DNA of 64,000 nucleotides from Symsagittifera roscoffensis (GCF_963678635.1 NC_087062.1:76316349-76380348); one strand, 5' to 3'. Shown: positions 1 to 12,079, numbered from the stretch's first letter. Numbers and translations are program-made. The notes: generated from the letters alone by a model not told the origin.

Positions 1-1519
1 GCCTAACTGAACAATCGGACAATAGCAAAGTATCTGAGCGAACAAATTTGAGTTAAAAATAACAAAAGCGTGCGAGTCAGCTGGATTCTTTTACATGGGT
101 TAGCTAATGAGCACAAATGCTAATAGGGACTAACAAGCAGGTGGGCCGCAACATGCAGCTATCCAAAACGGACGCCTCTGTATTTTCGTTTGACTATTGC
201 AGCTGTTTAGATACTTTAAATTGCATCCTGTACAGGTCTCAAAAAAAATGTTTCTAGCCAACTGACAGTCGGAAAAGAGTAATGAGCGCAAGGAAACTGA
301 AAAAAATGACACCGTTTTTTAAAAAAAAAAAACCTTCAATTTCTGAATTTCGAAGAAAAAAATGGCCTCAAAGCTCTTTGAATTAGAACAATTTATGACA
401 ACGTTTTTTTCGATAAAATTAATCCAATTTGAGATAACTTGAATGAGAATTTGAGAGTATGCCGTGAAAAATCAAAATTGAGCGTGAACAAATTTTAAGA
501 CTTTTCCTGGAAAAAACAAACAAAAAAAATCACCAAGACCTATATAAGTGTACTCACTACGTTCATTCTAATTCACTACATGTGTTGTAAGAATACGGCG
601 GCAGGCCAACACGCTGAAAATAAGATTACCTTAACAAGTCGAAAATTAATAGTGTTCTGCAATTTAGCGACAAATTGTGACTCTTTTTACGCAATTGTTA
701 CGTAATTGTGATGTAATTTACGTCATTCTGATGTAATTTCGGCTTCAAGAGAAGGCGCTTTGTTATTTTCAAGTCATAGCTCTTTTCAATTCTTTCCAAT
801 GTAATTGCATTTAACAGAAGTTTGCAATAAATAATTGCTAAGTAGAATTCCTAGCAATTCATCAATTAATTTGGAATTAATTGGAATCTCATTGCAAGCA
901 AGTAACTTTTGAAAACCCCTGCCATTTGACTACCATGACTTGAATGCATGCAGTTACGCATACATTGAGTCTTGTCGGTTAAACACCCCCTGGGAAAAAA
1001 AAGAAAAAGGAGCTAGTTTGAGGCTGAATTAAGTAAAACTGCTCCATTTTGACAAGCCCCAGAATAATACTTGCCCTTCCTAGTAAAAATCGATTCCACT
1101 TTGTTACAAAAACTTTAATTTCTGTTTTTCATTTAGGGAGGGTATAACCCAAAAGAACCCGTACATTTATTAAGGTGCAGCCGTTGATGGCTGCACGCTT
1201 GTCGAGGTGTCTACGTTAGATAAGTGTACTGGATCAAATTCTAACACTCGATTTCATAAGTCGATTCGGAAGCCGAAAAATCAGCGCAAAGTTAAAAAAA
1301 AAACTTTCATTTAAAACCGAAATGCGAGTGCAAATCATAAAACTCCAAGAAAATTTGCAAATCATAAAACTCCAAAGAACAATCAAATGATAGAAAGTTG
1401 TATAGAACTTATCGACAATGAATCGCACAAATGAAAAAAACTCCTGTTTTAAACACTTTAGGAACCTGCAGGAAACTTCATCACCATTTGAATCATAGCT
1501 ATTGTTATGATGTTGTAAC
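1..1519. other. Non-coding flank, probable first intron of the rhomboid gene
   Basis: I see no further rhomboid exon on the minus strand here, so the rest of the gene at 1,520-1,750 probably lies beyond the left edge. The stretch is A-rich. It contains one copy of a dispersed repeat (253-560) and a perfect 8-bp-stem hairpin at 1,176-1,197 (GTGCAGCC, six-base loop, GGCTGCAC). Confidence 0.5.
253..560. repeat. Dispersed repeat family R1, copy 1
   Basis: Shares the motif CGGAAAAGAGTAATGARCGC, then a stretch about a CTCTTTGAATT core and a GATAAAATTAA core, with copies near 3,222, 7,142, 9,900, 50,003 and 57,060. The copies are diverged and poly-A rich. I see no coding capacity, so they are probably old non-autonomous insertions. 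Confidence 0.55.
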
Positions 1520-1750
1520 CTGAGTGAAGCCGACACAAGCTTTTCCGAGGGGGACTATCCAGTTTGGAGGGAACCTGAGGTAGATTGCGCAATTCAAACA
1601 CAGAGTGCCCAGAGTAACCAGGGGGATGTTGTCAATCCCAGTTTGCATTATCTGGAAGGCCAGTAGCAGCAGACCCAGATTCCCATTCCCTCCTCCCCCT
1701 CTTCTACCATGAGGGTACCTCGAAAAACGTCCGAAACGAGGTCCAAACAT
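1520..1750 (-). CDS. RHBDD1-like: Rhomboid intramembrane protease, RHBDD1/RHBDL4-like, first coding exon (partial)
   Basis: The exon encodes 77 residues from ATG at 1,750. A Gly/Arg-rich start (GRRGGGGNGN) leads into a first membrane segment (LGLLLLAFQIMQTGIDNIP, then VTLGTLCLN). This TM1-loop arrangement, with a conserved 'NNIP.VTL.TL.LN'-type stretch, is what I recognise from the RHBDD1/RHBDL4 branch, an ER rhomboid protease family involved in ER-associated degradation. The catalytic Ser/His helices are not in this exon. A GTG codon directly precedes the ATG, but the ATG is the sensible eukaryotic start. The exon is read to a splice donor after the codons for GFTQ (CAG|gttaca); an earlier CTCAG|gttccc is a weaker alternative. 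The next exons lie left of the window. Family assignment rests on one exon, so it is good but not certain. Confidence 0.7.
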
Positions 1751-2148
1751 CACGCCCAGATGCCGAATTTACTGATTGACCCCAGCCAACGTGTACCAAA
1801 ATGATTAGTCAGCTGTTGTTGGTAAATGAAGATTATATACAATTTCTTGAACAGATATCACGACAAATATGTATCTGAAAACTGCATTTATATCATTTCA
1901 ATCTATAAATCAAGTAAGTTAATTCCTGAAATAGAATAAACCTACCAAATTATCACCTAACAGAAAAAAAGTAGATTACAAACTTGCGTTAAGTTAAACA
2001 ATTTACTAGATTGTTGTAGTATTCACAATAGTTAACATTATTTAAAACTATTTTATGATAAATAGATTATACTTTAGATGTTATACATACCACCATTAAT
2101 TCCTCTTCAGCTAAAATTATAGTTGTTTAAATGATGACGCAAAGTGAG

Positions 2149-2156
2149 TGACGTCA
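2149..2156. promoter_or_regulatory. CRE-like palindrome upstream of the rhomboid gene
   Basis: A perfect TGACGTCA octamer lies about 400 bp upstream of the rhomboid ATG on the same transcriptional axis, next to a second TGACGC half-site-like sequence (2,135-2,140). This is the consensus of CREB/ATF factors. Position makes promoter function plausible, but an octamer can also occur by chance. Confidence 0.3.
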
Positions 2157-3221
2157 ATAAACACATTTAGACGTAAGAAGACAGGTTTTGATATTTGAAT
2201 TCGCCAATTTGTGACACGTCAGAATAACATACACTTACTTTTACCTTAGAAGAAACCAATGCGTCACAAAATTGAAACGAAACCCAAAAATCCGGGTTTC
2301 TTCCAGCACAAAAACAGAGGGACAAATTCATCTGTATCATGTCTTCAATTTATTCTATATCAAAAACACTGGAAAATAAGTAGCGCTTACGGAAAAATGG
2401 GTAGCAAGAAAGGGAAAGCAACGAGGAGATTAAACTAGTTAAAAGTTAAGTAAGTTTAACGGAAAAAATTCTCGTACCAGTCGAGCTACCTTTGCTTTTT
2501 TTCGGAATAACATTCATTAGCGCCAAAATAATAAAGAAATACGAAAATTGGACAGATAAATAGTTTGATTTAGCAGAAAAATCGAAAAACAATAAAAGCC
2601 ACAATAAAACTTAGAAGCTCGCATTTTTTGCGCTACTGTCGCTTCTGATAACGAAGATCGCAACTTGGGAAACGAATTTGAAAGTCAACTTGAAAAATCA
2701 AAATCATACTGCCCGATAAAAATTCATAGTGAGAAAATTTCATTTCATTGATTAAACAAAGGCGAAACAGGTTGTTGTTGCTAGCCTCGAGAAACACTTG
2801 CGATCAGCAAAAACATTGCATTGCCAGTTTTTAAAAAATACTTCAAATAACGTCGACACTAGATCTACAAAAATTCATACGTTTGTCTAGAATGATAAAC
2901 AATTTGAGGGAAAAAAATGTCGCAAAACACAATGAGCAGCGTTAAGTAAGCATTAAGAATTATTTACCAATAAGCAACTGAGACAATAATAATTGGGTGG
3001 GTCGCCATACACAGAAAGCAAATTCCAGTCATAGAAAAATTTGAGCTATAAAATTTTGAAACTCGATGTCTTTTCGCCCAATACCAACTGAAACAAAAAA
3101 GCAGAAAAAATTACTTCAACCGATCAATTTGATCGAAAAAAAAAAACAAAAACGAAATTCTTCAAGATAAAATTCGATGAAAATTTAAAAAAATTATTGA
3201 ACAACTTTCATTTATAGTTAA

Positions 3222-3685
3222 AAACATAGCCAATCGAAGATTGGAAAAGAGTAATGAACGCAAGTAAACATAAAAAACACTGACTTTGTTGAAAAAATCT
3301 CTCGAACTTCGAATTTCAAAGAGAAAAATAGATACCCTTTAAACTCTTTGAATTTCTAGAACAATTTATGCGCGGTGCTTTTTTGATAACATGAACGCAA
3401 CTAGAGAACACAGAATCAATAGGTAAAGTTTTTATTCCGCTGGAAACCTAAAAATTAAATAACACCTTCGAAACTAGAAATAGTTCACGTTTTATCTCGC
3501 CATTTCCACGTTCGTATTTGGAGAATGCTATTTACGTGCCTTTCAGCAGATGAATTTCAATTGAACTCAAAAAGTGCACTATACCTAAGTTAAGTGCATC
3601 AATAATTTAGAACTTTTTCCTGAAAAAAAAAAATCAGCAAGACCTATTCAAAAAACTTCACTACGTTCATTACTCTTAATTGCTT
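3222..3685. repeat. Dispersed repeat family R1, copy 2
   Basis: Same order of motifs as at 253-560, including the AAGAGTAATGAACGCAAG core, the CTCTTTGAATTTCTAGAACA core and a closing CACTACGTTCATTACTCTT. Diverged and without coding capacity. Confidence 0.5.
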
Positions 3686-3841
3686 AAAGCAGAAGGATAC
3701 TTGGTGCGTTCATAGTTAGGCCGACTAAAATCCGTACTAGATTACACAGTAGACATTAAAACAAACAAAAAATAAACAGTCAAAAATTATGACCAAATAT
3801 AACGACAAAAATTACAAATTCAAAAAATTAAGTCAAATTAA

Positions 3842-3890
3842 AACACAGAGAGGAAGCTGAACTTCGCACCACTTGCGATAGATAGAGCTA
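3842..3890. repeat. Short box repeat (AACACAGAGG..CTTCGCACCACTTGCGAT)
   Basis: One of at least a dozen copies of a ~45-bp GC-richer box seen in this window. In several places it lies at a fixed distance from a tRNA-like head, so it is probably the tail module of a SINE family. Confidence 0.5.
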
Positions 3891-4348
3891 CCCAATCGTA
3901 AAAAAAATAATTGACAAAACGCCAAAAAAACAACACACGAAATTTTCAAATGTTTGTCTCAAAATGAAACTCATTTTAATAAAAACCTATAGCGGAAAAC
4001 AACAGCTTTAAACTAGCTGGAAAAATTTTGAATACGTGCTACAAGTCAGTGAATGAAAAAAAAACTTCTGATAAATTAAGTTGAAAAAATTACTTGCAAA
4101 AAATAACTTGAAAAAAGTTGAAAACTACCGCTTTTTACCAAAACCGGCTTCGTAATTTTTGAAGGATGTAGTTTGGAAAACTACAGCCACAAAACTTCAT
4201 GGTTGCATCGGATGAATTTCATAAATAGCCTCAAAAACAATTGGAAATCGTTCACCGAGAGGCAACAAAGGCGTCAAACGTTGGGTTGAAGCCTGTTGAG
4301 CCCAAAACAAAACACATAATTCAATAAGAATATATTTTGCGGAGGCGA

Positions 4349-4414
4349 AAAATGAACACGGAGGCGAAGCGAAGCTTCGCACGACTTGCGATACAAAACA
4401 AACACAAAACAACA
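4349..4414. repeat. Short box repeat, second copy
   Basis: Good copy of the box (GGAGGCGAAGCGAAGCTTCG, then CACGACTTGCGATAC). The box contains a small inverted repeat around GAAGCTTC. Confidence 0.5.
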
Positions 4415-4659
4415 TGAGTCGAAAAAAACATGTTGAAAAAAATTAGATGAACCAAAGTGTGCGATTGTCTCGATAAAAACAACTAGGGGCCCAGCAAAAG
4501 CTTGAGGTACGCGTTTGATAATGAATGAATTTTCTATACTAATGCAGCACCAAAAAATTGATTTCAAGAGTTGGACTTTGTCTATAACCGTAGTTGATTC
4601 TCTACTAAAATAAGTAAGAGTAAAAATTTTGGGATAATCAAAAATCCTAGGGATATAAG

Positions 4660-5770
4660 CTTTATCTTATAAAAATTAAGGAGTTGCAGATTCTGCAGGA
4701 TCAATCATCGCAACCGGTTCAAATAATTTTTTAATCTGAGATTTGATTGTGTAAATTTAAAAAAAAATGGAAAAGTGTCTGAAAAACGGTCTAAAAACAT
4801 TCCTAAATCCAAACCCTTTTCTGCAAAAACTATGTTATGGCCACTTAAGCAGAGCAGATTCCGAAAACCGGCTTCGGATTTGAACACAACCTGAGAATTC
4901 GGCCGGTAGTTTTTGCGTAAAGTCAATAAATTGCGAAAAAGCTGTCAAAGTTTCAAATCTTCGACTTGTTTGAAGGCCATAACTTTTACCTCAAACAAAC
5001 TGGTGATAGCCAGTTATAAAGGTAGGTTTTCAGCGACCTGTTGATTCGATTAAACCTATGATATCAGATTTCGCAGGATAGTAAGCGAGAAAAGTCCAAA
5101 ACACGGTCAACAAATCAAAAATTTGACATTTTCGAAAGTCATGGCTTTCTATGTGACATGGGGCGTAGCCGCTTATGCAGCAGGAATTCATGTACTGTCG
5201 ATTGAACCCAAAATCTCAAATTTGAAGGGTAGCTTTCAAGAAAACTTTCAAAAAAAAAACGGTGAAACAGTCAAATCTTTTACTTTTGCGACGGCCAAAA
5301 CATTTGATGTCAAAAAATGTGGATTAGTAGCACAAGCTATTGAGCCTCTCATGACCCGTTTTGAGAAATGAACCCAGAATCTCAGATATGGCAGGGTAGT
5401 TTTCGAGAATATTCAAAAAGCTTTAAAGACGGCCAAAAACTCAAAATTTGAATTTTGCGAGGGCGATAAATTCTTGCTTAAAATTTTCGTGAGTGCCCGC
5501 TAATGCAAAAGAGCTTCCACTACCCTTTATCTTCATTGAGCCCACAATATCAGATTTGAGAGGCTACTTTTCGAAAAAAGTAGAAAAGATTCACAAAACG
5601 GTCAAAAATCAAAAAATTTACTATTCCGAGTGCCATAATTTTATCAGTGAAAACAATTTGGGCTAAACCAGTTACAGGGAAGCATTTCAAAACAGTTCTA
5701 CTCATTGCAACCAAAAACTTATATTTGAGAGCGGCAGTTTTTTAGCAAACGAAAAAAATACGGGTCAAAT
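4660..5770. repeat. Degenerate tandem satellite S1, ~165-bp unit
   Basis: The phrase GAACCCAAAATCTCAAATTT and close variants recurs near 5,053, 5,206, 5,371, 5,537 and 5,709, giving spacings of about 153-172 bp. Each unit also repeats a 'CGGTCAAAAATCAAAAATTTG' type core and 'GGCCATAACTTT'. Units are strongly diverged. The same satellite recurs near 39,590-40,100 and 57,960-58,640. Open frames in it (e.g. 5,123-5,371) are by-products of the unit sequence. Confidence 0.65.
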
Positions 5771-6299
5771 AAACCCCCACATTTTTTCGAAGACCGTAGA
5801 CAGAGGGGTCAAACAGAAAAAGACTCTAGGCGAGTATGCATGCACACAGGGGAGTGGGCGATCTTTCAATTGAAACCGTTTTTGAAAAACAGTAGAAGTT
5901 TCTGAAAAAGAAAAAATTTCAAAACGAGTTAAATGAAATTTCAACAAACTGATGGGCAAATATACAACCAACTTGAAAAGGGCAGAGGGAAGTGTTTAAA
6001 TTTTGTTTCACTTGAAACGACTAAAAACTAGGTCGATGAAAAATAGGCCGACTTAATTTGGACTGAGAACTTTCTATTAAGCCAAACAAAAAAAACAGAG
6101 AAGGAAAAACGAAGTCAGGATAAGAAAAACTACTAACTGTAGGCGGCGTAAAACAAACACTAAAAGCAACAATAAAAAATTGCGCTGCAAATAAAAAAAC
6201 GATTCGAAGATGTGACAACTAAGCAGATAACAGATAATCAGACGAACAATATGCCAATAATTATATTTGAAACAGAATGTTTCCTGTTTGAAAATAGGT

Positions 6300-6375
6300 C
6301 CTCGTTAGATTCGAACCCCCGGACCTTTGCCATACCAGGCATAATCGTCCTCCAGGCTAAGTTACCTCTAGACTT
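6300..6375 (-). repeat. tRNA-like SINE head
   Basis: On the minus strand the segment has an internal pol III-type layout: an A-box-like TTAGCCTGGAGGACG and, about 40 nt later, a B-box-like GGGTTCGAATC. The cloverleaf is not intact and it sits in a repeat context, so I call it a SINE head rather than a tRNA gene. Confidence 0.5.
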
Positions 6376-7261
6376 CCAGTTATGGTGTAAAAAAATTGTT
6401 CAAGTTGGAGCAAAATCCATGCCTCAGAAAAAAGCCAATACAAACACTACCAGGTAAAATAAACGGATAGTGAACCGACAGATAAGGAGGAAAATTAGGA
6501 ACCCGAAAAAAAATACCACTTAAATGATGGCAGTTTTATTTAAATTTCAAAAGTTCGAGCACTTCTGAAGTAACATTTACCATTCCTACTAAAATAACCA
6601 TTCTATGAACAAAGTTATTTACGGGAATAAAAGTCTAGTACGCGATTGCAATGTCCTTGCTTATCGCAATGTTTAAAAAAATTTAATGATTACCTAAGAT
6701 GAAAGGAATGCCAGTCAAATTTTCAAGAAAAGTGAGTAAATCAGCTTGCACTTGACCTGACAGCAACCACACGTTATTCTTACAGACTTTTAAGGTCAGT
6801 TAATTACAGGAATTACAAGTGCATTAAACAATAAAATAACCATAGGATAGTCGAAAAATGATAATGCACTTGCTGAAACTGTAAAAAAAAAATCCTTTTT
6901 AATTTTATCAACTTACAATTAACAAACTTTTTTTCCGAGTTACAACGTAGACAATACATCACCTCGAAGATCTTTGATTCTCAAAAAAATATTACATTAC
7001 ATGTTATTAAAACTTAGTAAAATTACCTAGTAAACACTTATAACAACAAAAATCAGGCAGAAATTACTGCGATTTAATAAAACCGATAAAACAAATGCTA
7101 CAAAAGTATGCAGAAAATGAACACAAAATTTGAATCTTAAAAACTTTGCCAACTGATCATCGGAAAAGTGTTAAGAAAGAAACCGAAAAACGATCACTTT
7201 CGAAGAAACAATATGCCACTGTAAAGCTCTTTGAATTTTAATAAATGTTTATGCTGGCATC

Positions 7262-7395
7262 TTTTCCTTAACCCTGCACAAGTTTTTTGAGCTGACCGGA
7301 AAAAAATTAATTTTCTGCTGTTACTCCATTTGAAACAATTTTTCCTTAACCCTGCACAAGTTTTTCGAGCTGACCGGAAAAAAATTTTCTGCTTA
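7262..7395. repeat. Direct ~80-bp duplication
   Basis: The phrase CCTTAACCCTGCACAAGTTT, followed by GAGCTGACCGGAAAAAAATT, occurs twice, near 7,265 and 7,345. The copies are almost identical, which points to a recent local duplication. Confidence 0.6.
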
Positions 7396-8400
7396 AAACA
7401 ACGTCAATTTTGACAACAAAAAAATATTGGAGCGAACGATTGCGGCCTTGGGCGTGTACCGGTTTGTTACTTGTGCGTTACACTGTGGATAACAACGAAA
7501 CAAATTCAGCGTGGCGATAATTTTTATTCAAGAGATACCCAGTATATATACATGAGTTTGTGATAAGAGCTAATTTATCTGCTCGCAGGCTTTTTTTCAA
7601 CGAACGTGAAATGTTTTAAAGCAGTTTTTCTCTTTCGTGAAACAAATGTCCAATTTACAGAAAACTTTATCGTGATCTCAACACTTCTGATGTTCGATAG
7701 TAGAGTTTGCCTGCCTTCTAACAAAGGGAATGAACTGAAAAGAAAATGAAAGTCAAAAGCTTTCATCAAGAACCAAAAACTGGAGATAACGGGACTTGAA
7801 CACAAAGCAATGACCTCTTGGATTCAACAACTGTCAATTTTTATTCCCGGCTCGTAGTTAAAAAATGCTTGTAGCCAAAACAGCAGCGTTTCAGTCGCTA
7901 TTTAGAAGTAATAAGTATTTTAGCTTCAGTCATTTTTATCATTACAGATTTGAACTTATTTAATTCTCTCAGACTGAATAGTTGTTGGTCACTTTTTAAG
8001 TCGGAATATCATAGCTTTTTCTAAATTGTTTATACCGAAAACCCAAAACCTGATTTAAACACCAGTCCAAAAACACAAAAATCAGTCCAAATCTTTTGTT
8101 TTTCGGAAAAACTAAAACGTGCTAAGCCTTGCATGTTTAAAACAAAAACTATCTTGTGAAGACTATCTTGTGAAGAATAAAGACTACTTGTGAAGGCAAG
8201 TATAGGCTTGTTTATAATTCTTGTAAAAGCTTTCAATCTTGTGAATATTTTATTTTACTCGCCTGAATCATCAAGAAAAACTTTTCTGCACGGCAACTGG
8301 CTACTTACTATTCGAAGAAATCCAGCATTAGTTTTTTTCAATTCTACTATGTACACAATTTACAGCAGATGAATGGTACAAAATCTACAGTGAATAATAA

Positions 8401-8593
8401 TTAATTAATATATTGGTTATCTGACGACATTTCCAGTTTACTCCGATCAATGCTAATACTACTGTCCTTCTTCGATCTGTAACTTGGCAAAGGGTCTTTG
8501 GCCAATTTTTGCTCCAAGTTCTTCAGACTTCGCAATTGTACCTTCAAGTTCTCATCGATCCTCCGAATTTCTCGTTTTGTTTCCTTTTCAATT
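8401..8593 (-). CDS. Terminal exon of an unrecognised coiled-coil protein
   Basis: This exon encodes 64 residues and ends at TAA (8,401-8,403). It starts after the acceptor ggtttcag at 8,594-8,601 and joins in phase (CG|A, an Arg codon) to the exon at 9,096-9,173. The encoded stretch is highly charged and heptad-like (IEKETKREIRRIDENLKVQL, then RSLKNLEQKLAKD), followed by a Ser/Lys-rich tail ending QYIN. This predicts an alpha-helical coiled coil at the C-terminus. I do not recognise the family. Upstream exons must lie beyond 9,173, possibly far away across the LTR insertion; I could not find them. Confidence 0.65.
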
Positions 8594-9095
8594 CTGAAAC
8601 CATAACGTAAAAACGTAGATAGTTTGAGCTGGTAGTTATTAAAAAGGAAAACAAGTGGCAAAAAATTGTCTGCGAAATATAAAAAAATAGCCCTGAAAAA
8701 ATACGAAACTCGCATCATAGGAGTCTTTCCGTGCATATCACTAGCAACAACCTTTATTTTCAATACTTATGTTTAATAATTCAACAAAACAGATGAAATT
8801 TTGATAGTCTACCAAAAAAGAGCATGATCAAAAAGAGTGCCTGTATCTTTTAAGGTAAATAAATCAACGCGATAAATGTTTTTTTTTTAAATTTGATCTG
8901 GAGTAGATTTAACAACACGCGCATTGATTAATCTGATTCCATTTCCCAACAATAGAGCAAAAGGGGGAGATTCATTACTAAGTACAAAATTCGCATATTT
9001 TTAACCGCATATATTTTTTTTTAATTTTCACTATAGGACTGGCAATTCGTTACTGGGAACCAAAGGCAGAGAAATAGAGAATCAAGAAAACTCAC

Positions 9096-9173
9096 CGTGC
9101 CACTTCTCTCCTTCTAATCGCAGCATTGTCCTTTACCTCGTCTATTACATCTTGAAACGTCACAGTCTCTTCA
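9096..9173 (-). CDS. Penultimate exon of the same coiled-coil gene
   Basis: A 78-nt exon between a textbook acceptor (gttttcag) and donor (CACG|gtgagt). Reading phase is one base, then 25 codons (EETVTFQDVIDEVKDNAAIR and RREVA), then two bases. The phase matches the terminal exon exactly, with a 502-nt intron between them. The preceding exon must end with two bases of a codon. Confidence 0.65.
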
Positions 9174-10534
9174 CTGAAAACATAAAACAGTCAAATTAGA
9201 ATAAATTTCCTGGCAGAACTGCTGAAATTCATTATAGAATTGAAAAACATAAAAAGACAACTTGAACATTATTTTATCATTGAGACTTTTTCAAAGAAAC
9301 AAGCCCTATCTGAGAAAACTTGATCGAAAGGTCTATTTTTTTATTCCTGGGAATTCTAAAAAAAGCAGTTTTTGCATTTTTGTTATTGAAAGGCGAAATT
9401 TGCTTCCTTTTAGCAAAACATGTTAATTGAGCGCAAAAATCATTTCAGCACACAGACGCGAAGCAGAGCTTTGCACCACTTGCTAGACAACAAACATAGC
9501 ATAACAAACTAGCAGTCAGAAATTGAGACAAACACCGCAAATTCGAAGTTTTTTGAAAATGTCGGAAAAAAAAACACTAGATCCATCACTTTTTATTTCA
9601 ATGTCTTGAATAAATTTCATTTTAGAAAAAAAACATGACAATAAGACAATTGGTTTGCATCGAAACAAAGCGGTAACAAAGCCGAAAGTTTTTGAGCAGA
9701 CACCCTTTCAGCCAAAAAACCGTTTTGATGAAAAAAAAAACGTTCAAATAATAAAGTACGCCTCAAAAAACTCACACGCTTTGGAAACTTGTTTCGCTCA
9801 TCCAATGATGCAATATGATTCCACTAAGCTAATTAGGTACAAGCTGAGCAGACAACAAAAAAAAAACGAAAAAAAAACCGGAGTTAGTAAATTTAAAACC
9901 AACATTAAAACAGTTTCAAAAGAATAATGAACGCGAGGAAATTGAAAAAAAAACTGGGTGGAATCATCGGACAGCTATCAATTGTTTGTTACATTGGAAA
10001 GCTATCTATCGTATTTGGGCAGGAACGTTCTCTACACTCAAATATCTTGAAAGGTTCTGACCAGGGGGAGGATCTAGGAATTTCTCGAGGCCCCTCGACC
10101 TTTTTTTCGGTCGACTAAAAAAATTTTCTGAGCTCTCCCAAATCACGAAAAGACCCCATTTTGACCAAATTTTTGCGTCTTGGGCAAAATTTTGAAAAAA
10201 AAGGCCACAAAGTCGTTTTATGGCACTTTTTAGAAAAACTTGATAAAAGAAAAGCGTTTTTTCGACGGCGCTCCCCCTCAAAGTTAGTTTTACTGGAGCC
10301 AAAACGCCTTTAAAAAAATTTTGGTTCAGCCAAAAATGGCCATCTCAAAATAGTACCAAGGCGGGACTCATCGGGTCGGCAAGGGGTCGAAATCGGATCC
10401 CTGGGGTGGGGGGGGGGGTCACCCCTAAATCCGCTGGTGGTTCTGCCCAAATAGAAAAATGAAAATCGAGGGAAAAAATTTCATTCTGCTATATATTTTC
10501 AAAAATGTGTTTGCTTGTTTTTTTATTTAATCAG
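9174..10534. other. Intron or intergenic, no exon seen
   Basis: Contains one box repeat (9,451-9,500), a partial R1 copy (about 9,900-9,960) and a G-run near 10,400. No acceptor/donor pair enclosing a convincing coding segment was seen on either strand. Confidence 0.4.
9451..9500. repeat. Short box repeat, copy at 9.45 kb
   Basis: Diverged copy of the CACAGACGCGAAGCAGAGCT..CACCACTTGC box followed by the ACAACAAACATAGCATAACA extension that other copies share (e.g. 60,290). Confidence 0.45.
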
Positions 10535-12079
10535 GCAAACCGAGTTGTGTATCGTTTGGAGGAAAAATCGCAGAACCAACAGGAGTAAAGACACCGTTCT
10601 AATACTTTGGAGAATATTTCTCAGAGGACTTTCTGGATGAGTTGGTTTTGAAATCAATTCAATACAGGGTTAGTAAAGATCCTTCGACCACTTTTCATGT
10701 TTCTTCTATTCAACTTCAACAATATCTTGGATTAAACTTGATGATGACTTTGATCAAGTTACGTGCGTCTCGGCGGTACTGGGAGACACATTCGCGAGCG
10801 TCACAGATAGCAGACACGATGACGCGTGATACATTCGAGGGCATAACCAGAAGCCTACATTTCGAAGAAAGTGATGCAGAACACACCCGGACATCGAAGT
10901 TTCAGCCCATAGTCGACGAGCAGATCGTGGCGTACAAGGTTAAAAAATCCTCGCTGAGACAGTACAATCTGAGAAAACCGAAAAAATGGGGGTTCAAAAT
11001 ATTTGTGTTGTCTGGGCGATCCGGTGTGATTCACAAGATAGAATTTTATGGATCAGTTGTGGACAACGACAACACGCACAAGGTGGGAAAATCAGGGATG
11101 GTAGTTGTGAGGCTAGCAAAAATCATTCCAAAACACAAAAACTTCAAGTTGTATTTCGACAATTGGTTCAATTCGCCTGAACTACTAGTCGCATTGGCCA
11201 AGGACGGCCTACAATCGATAGGCACCCTCCAGCCTAATCGAGCAAAGGGACTTGTCTTTAGCAGTGGTCCCAGTGCCATGCCCCGGGGAACAATTGAAGT
11301 AAAAGCTGCATTGGTGGATGGCGTAGATGTGTATGCCATACGTTGGATGGACAACCGGTACGTGCATCTTCTGAGCACCTTCTCTGCGTCTTTGCCGGTT
11401 GCTGAGCTAGATCGCTTTGACCGTAAGCGTCGTCAATACATAAAGGTTAGAGCACCAGCTGCAACTCTGGCGTACAACAACCATATGGGTCACGTAGATG
11501 AAGTAAACTCATATATTGCCAGATACCGAATGACTACACAAACCAGAGCCAGATACTACATCAAGATATTTCTCCACTTTGTCAATATGATCGCCACCAA
11601 TTGCTGGGCAGTATATCGCCGCGATTGCGAATTGGATAACGTAACAGTGAAAGACCGGCTGAGTCTGTTTGCTTTCAAAAGCCAGCTAGCTTCCAGTTTG
11701 ATGAGGGTCAATGTGAGTTCGCGCGGTGTTGGCCGGCACAGTACAGTCGATCAACAGATCGCCGCTTAGCGAAAGCGCGGAGGTAGACGGACCCCTACGC
11801 CCGCGCCAGATATTCGGACCGATAATGTTGGCCACTGGCCAGTTGCATCCGAAAGGGGACCCCGCTGTAAACTCCCAACTTGTGATGCACGTCCGGTTAC
11901 GAAACGCGAGAAATGTGATGTATTTTTGTGTATAACTGCTAAGAATTGCTTTAAAACAATTCCATGGGGTGTAATATATCATGTTTTAAACAAAAACTTG
12001 TTTTTTTTTCAAAAAGAAATCAGTCAAAAAACGGGTTCGGTACTTATTCGTACCGCCCGTCGGATGGACGACATGCGCT
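10535..12079 (+). pseudogene. piggyBac-family transposase, disrupted (DDE_Tnp_1_7)
   Basis: The frame aligns by eye to piggyBac/PGBD transposases. It opens after an acceptor-like TTAATCAG at 10,534, is interrupted by TAA at 10,600-10,602 (just before the conserved YFGEYFSEDF stretch), continues without a stop to TAG at 11,767-11,769, and then stays open to TAA near 12,079. The three catalytic aspartates are in place: VDEQIVAYK, YFDNWFNS and HMGHVDEVN; the second Asp usually found after the third is Asn here. Beyond the TAG, the same frame still encodes the C-terminal cysteine-rich domain (GHWPVAS, RCKLPTC, KCDVFLC, KNC). There is no ATG for the main frame and no N-terminal domain in sight. 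It is GC-richer than its surroundings, as expected for a transferred element. Most simply a decayed copy; a domesticated, spliced gene is less likely given the stops. Confidence 0.8.

Larger units (their letters stand above)
1751..4660. other. Intergenic, A-rich, repeat-bearing
   Basis: Apart from the CRE-like site, I see repeats only: an R1 copy (3,222-3,685) and two copies of the short GC-rich box family (3,842-3,890 and 4,349-4,414). The longest open frames are short, A/T-driven and have no recognisable domain. Confidence 0.5.
5771..8400. other. Intergenic, repeat-rich, no gene seen
   Basis: Holds a tRNA-like SINE head (6,300-6,375) with its associated 'TTTACGGGAATAAAAGTCTAG' motif at 6,613-6,650, an R1 copy (7,142-7,265), a direct duplication (7,262-7,395) and short repeats of CTTGTGAAG near 8,150-8,190. 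A ~48-codon open stretch at 7,430-7,560 lacks an ATG and any recognisable domain. Confidence 0.5.

Noticed and set aside
7262-7290. TTAACCCTGCACAAG as left end of the piggyBac element
   Set aside because: Only the first bases match the inverted right end, and it is part of a local duplication 3 kb away.
7430-7565. Open ~48-codon plus-strand stretch with moderate GC
   Set aside because: No ATG, no clear splice sites and no domain.
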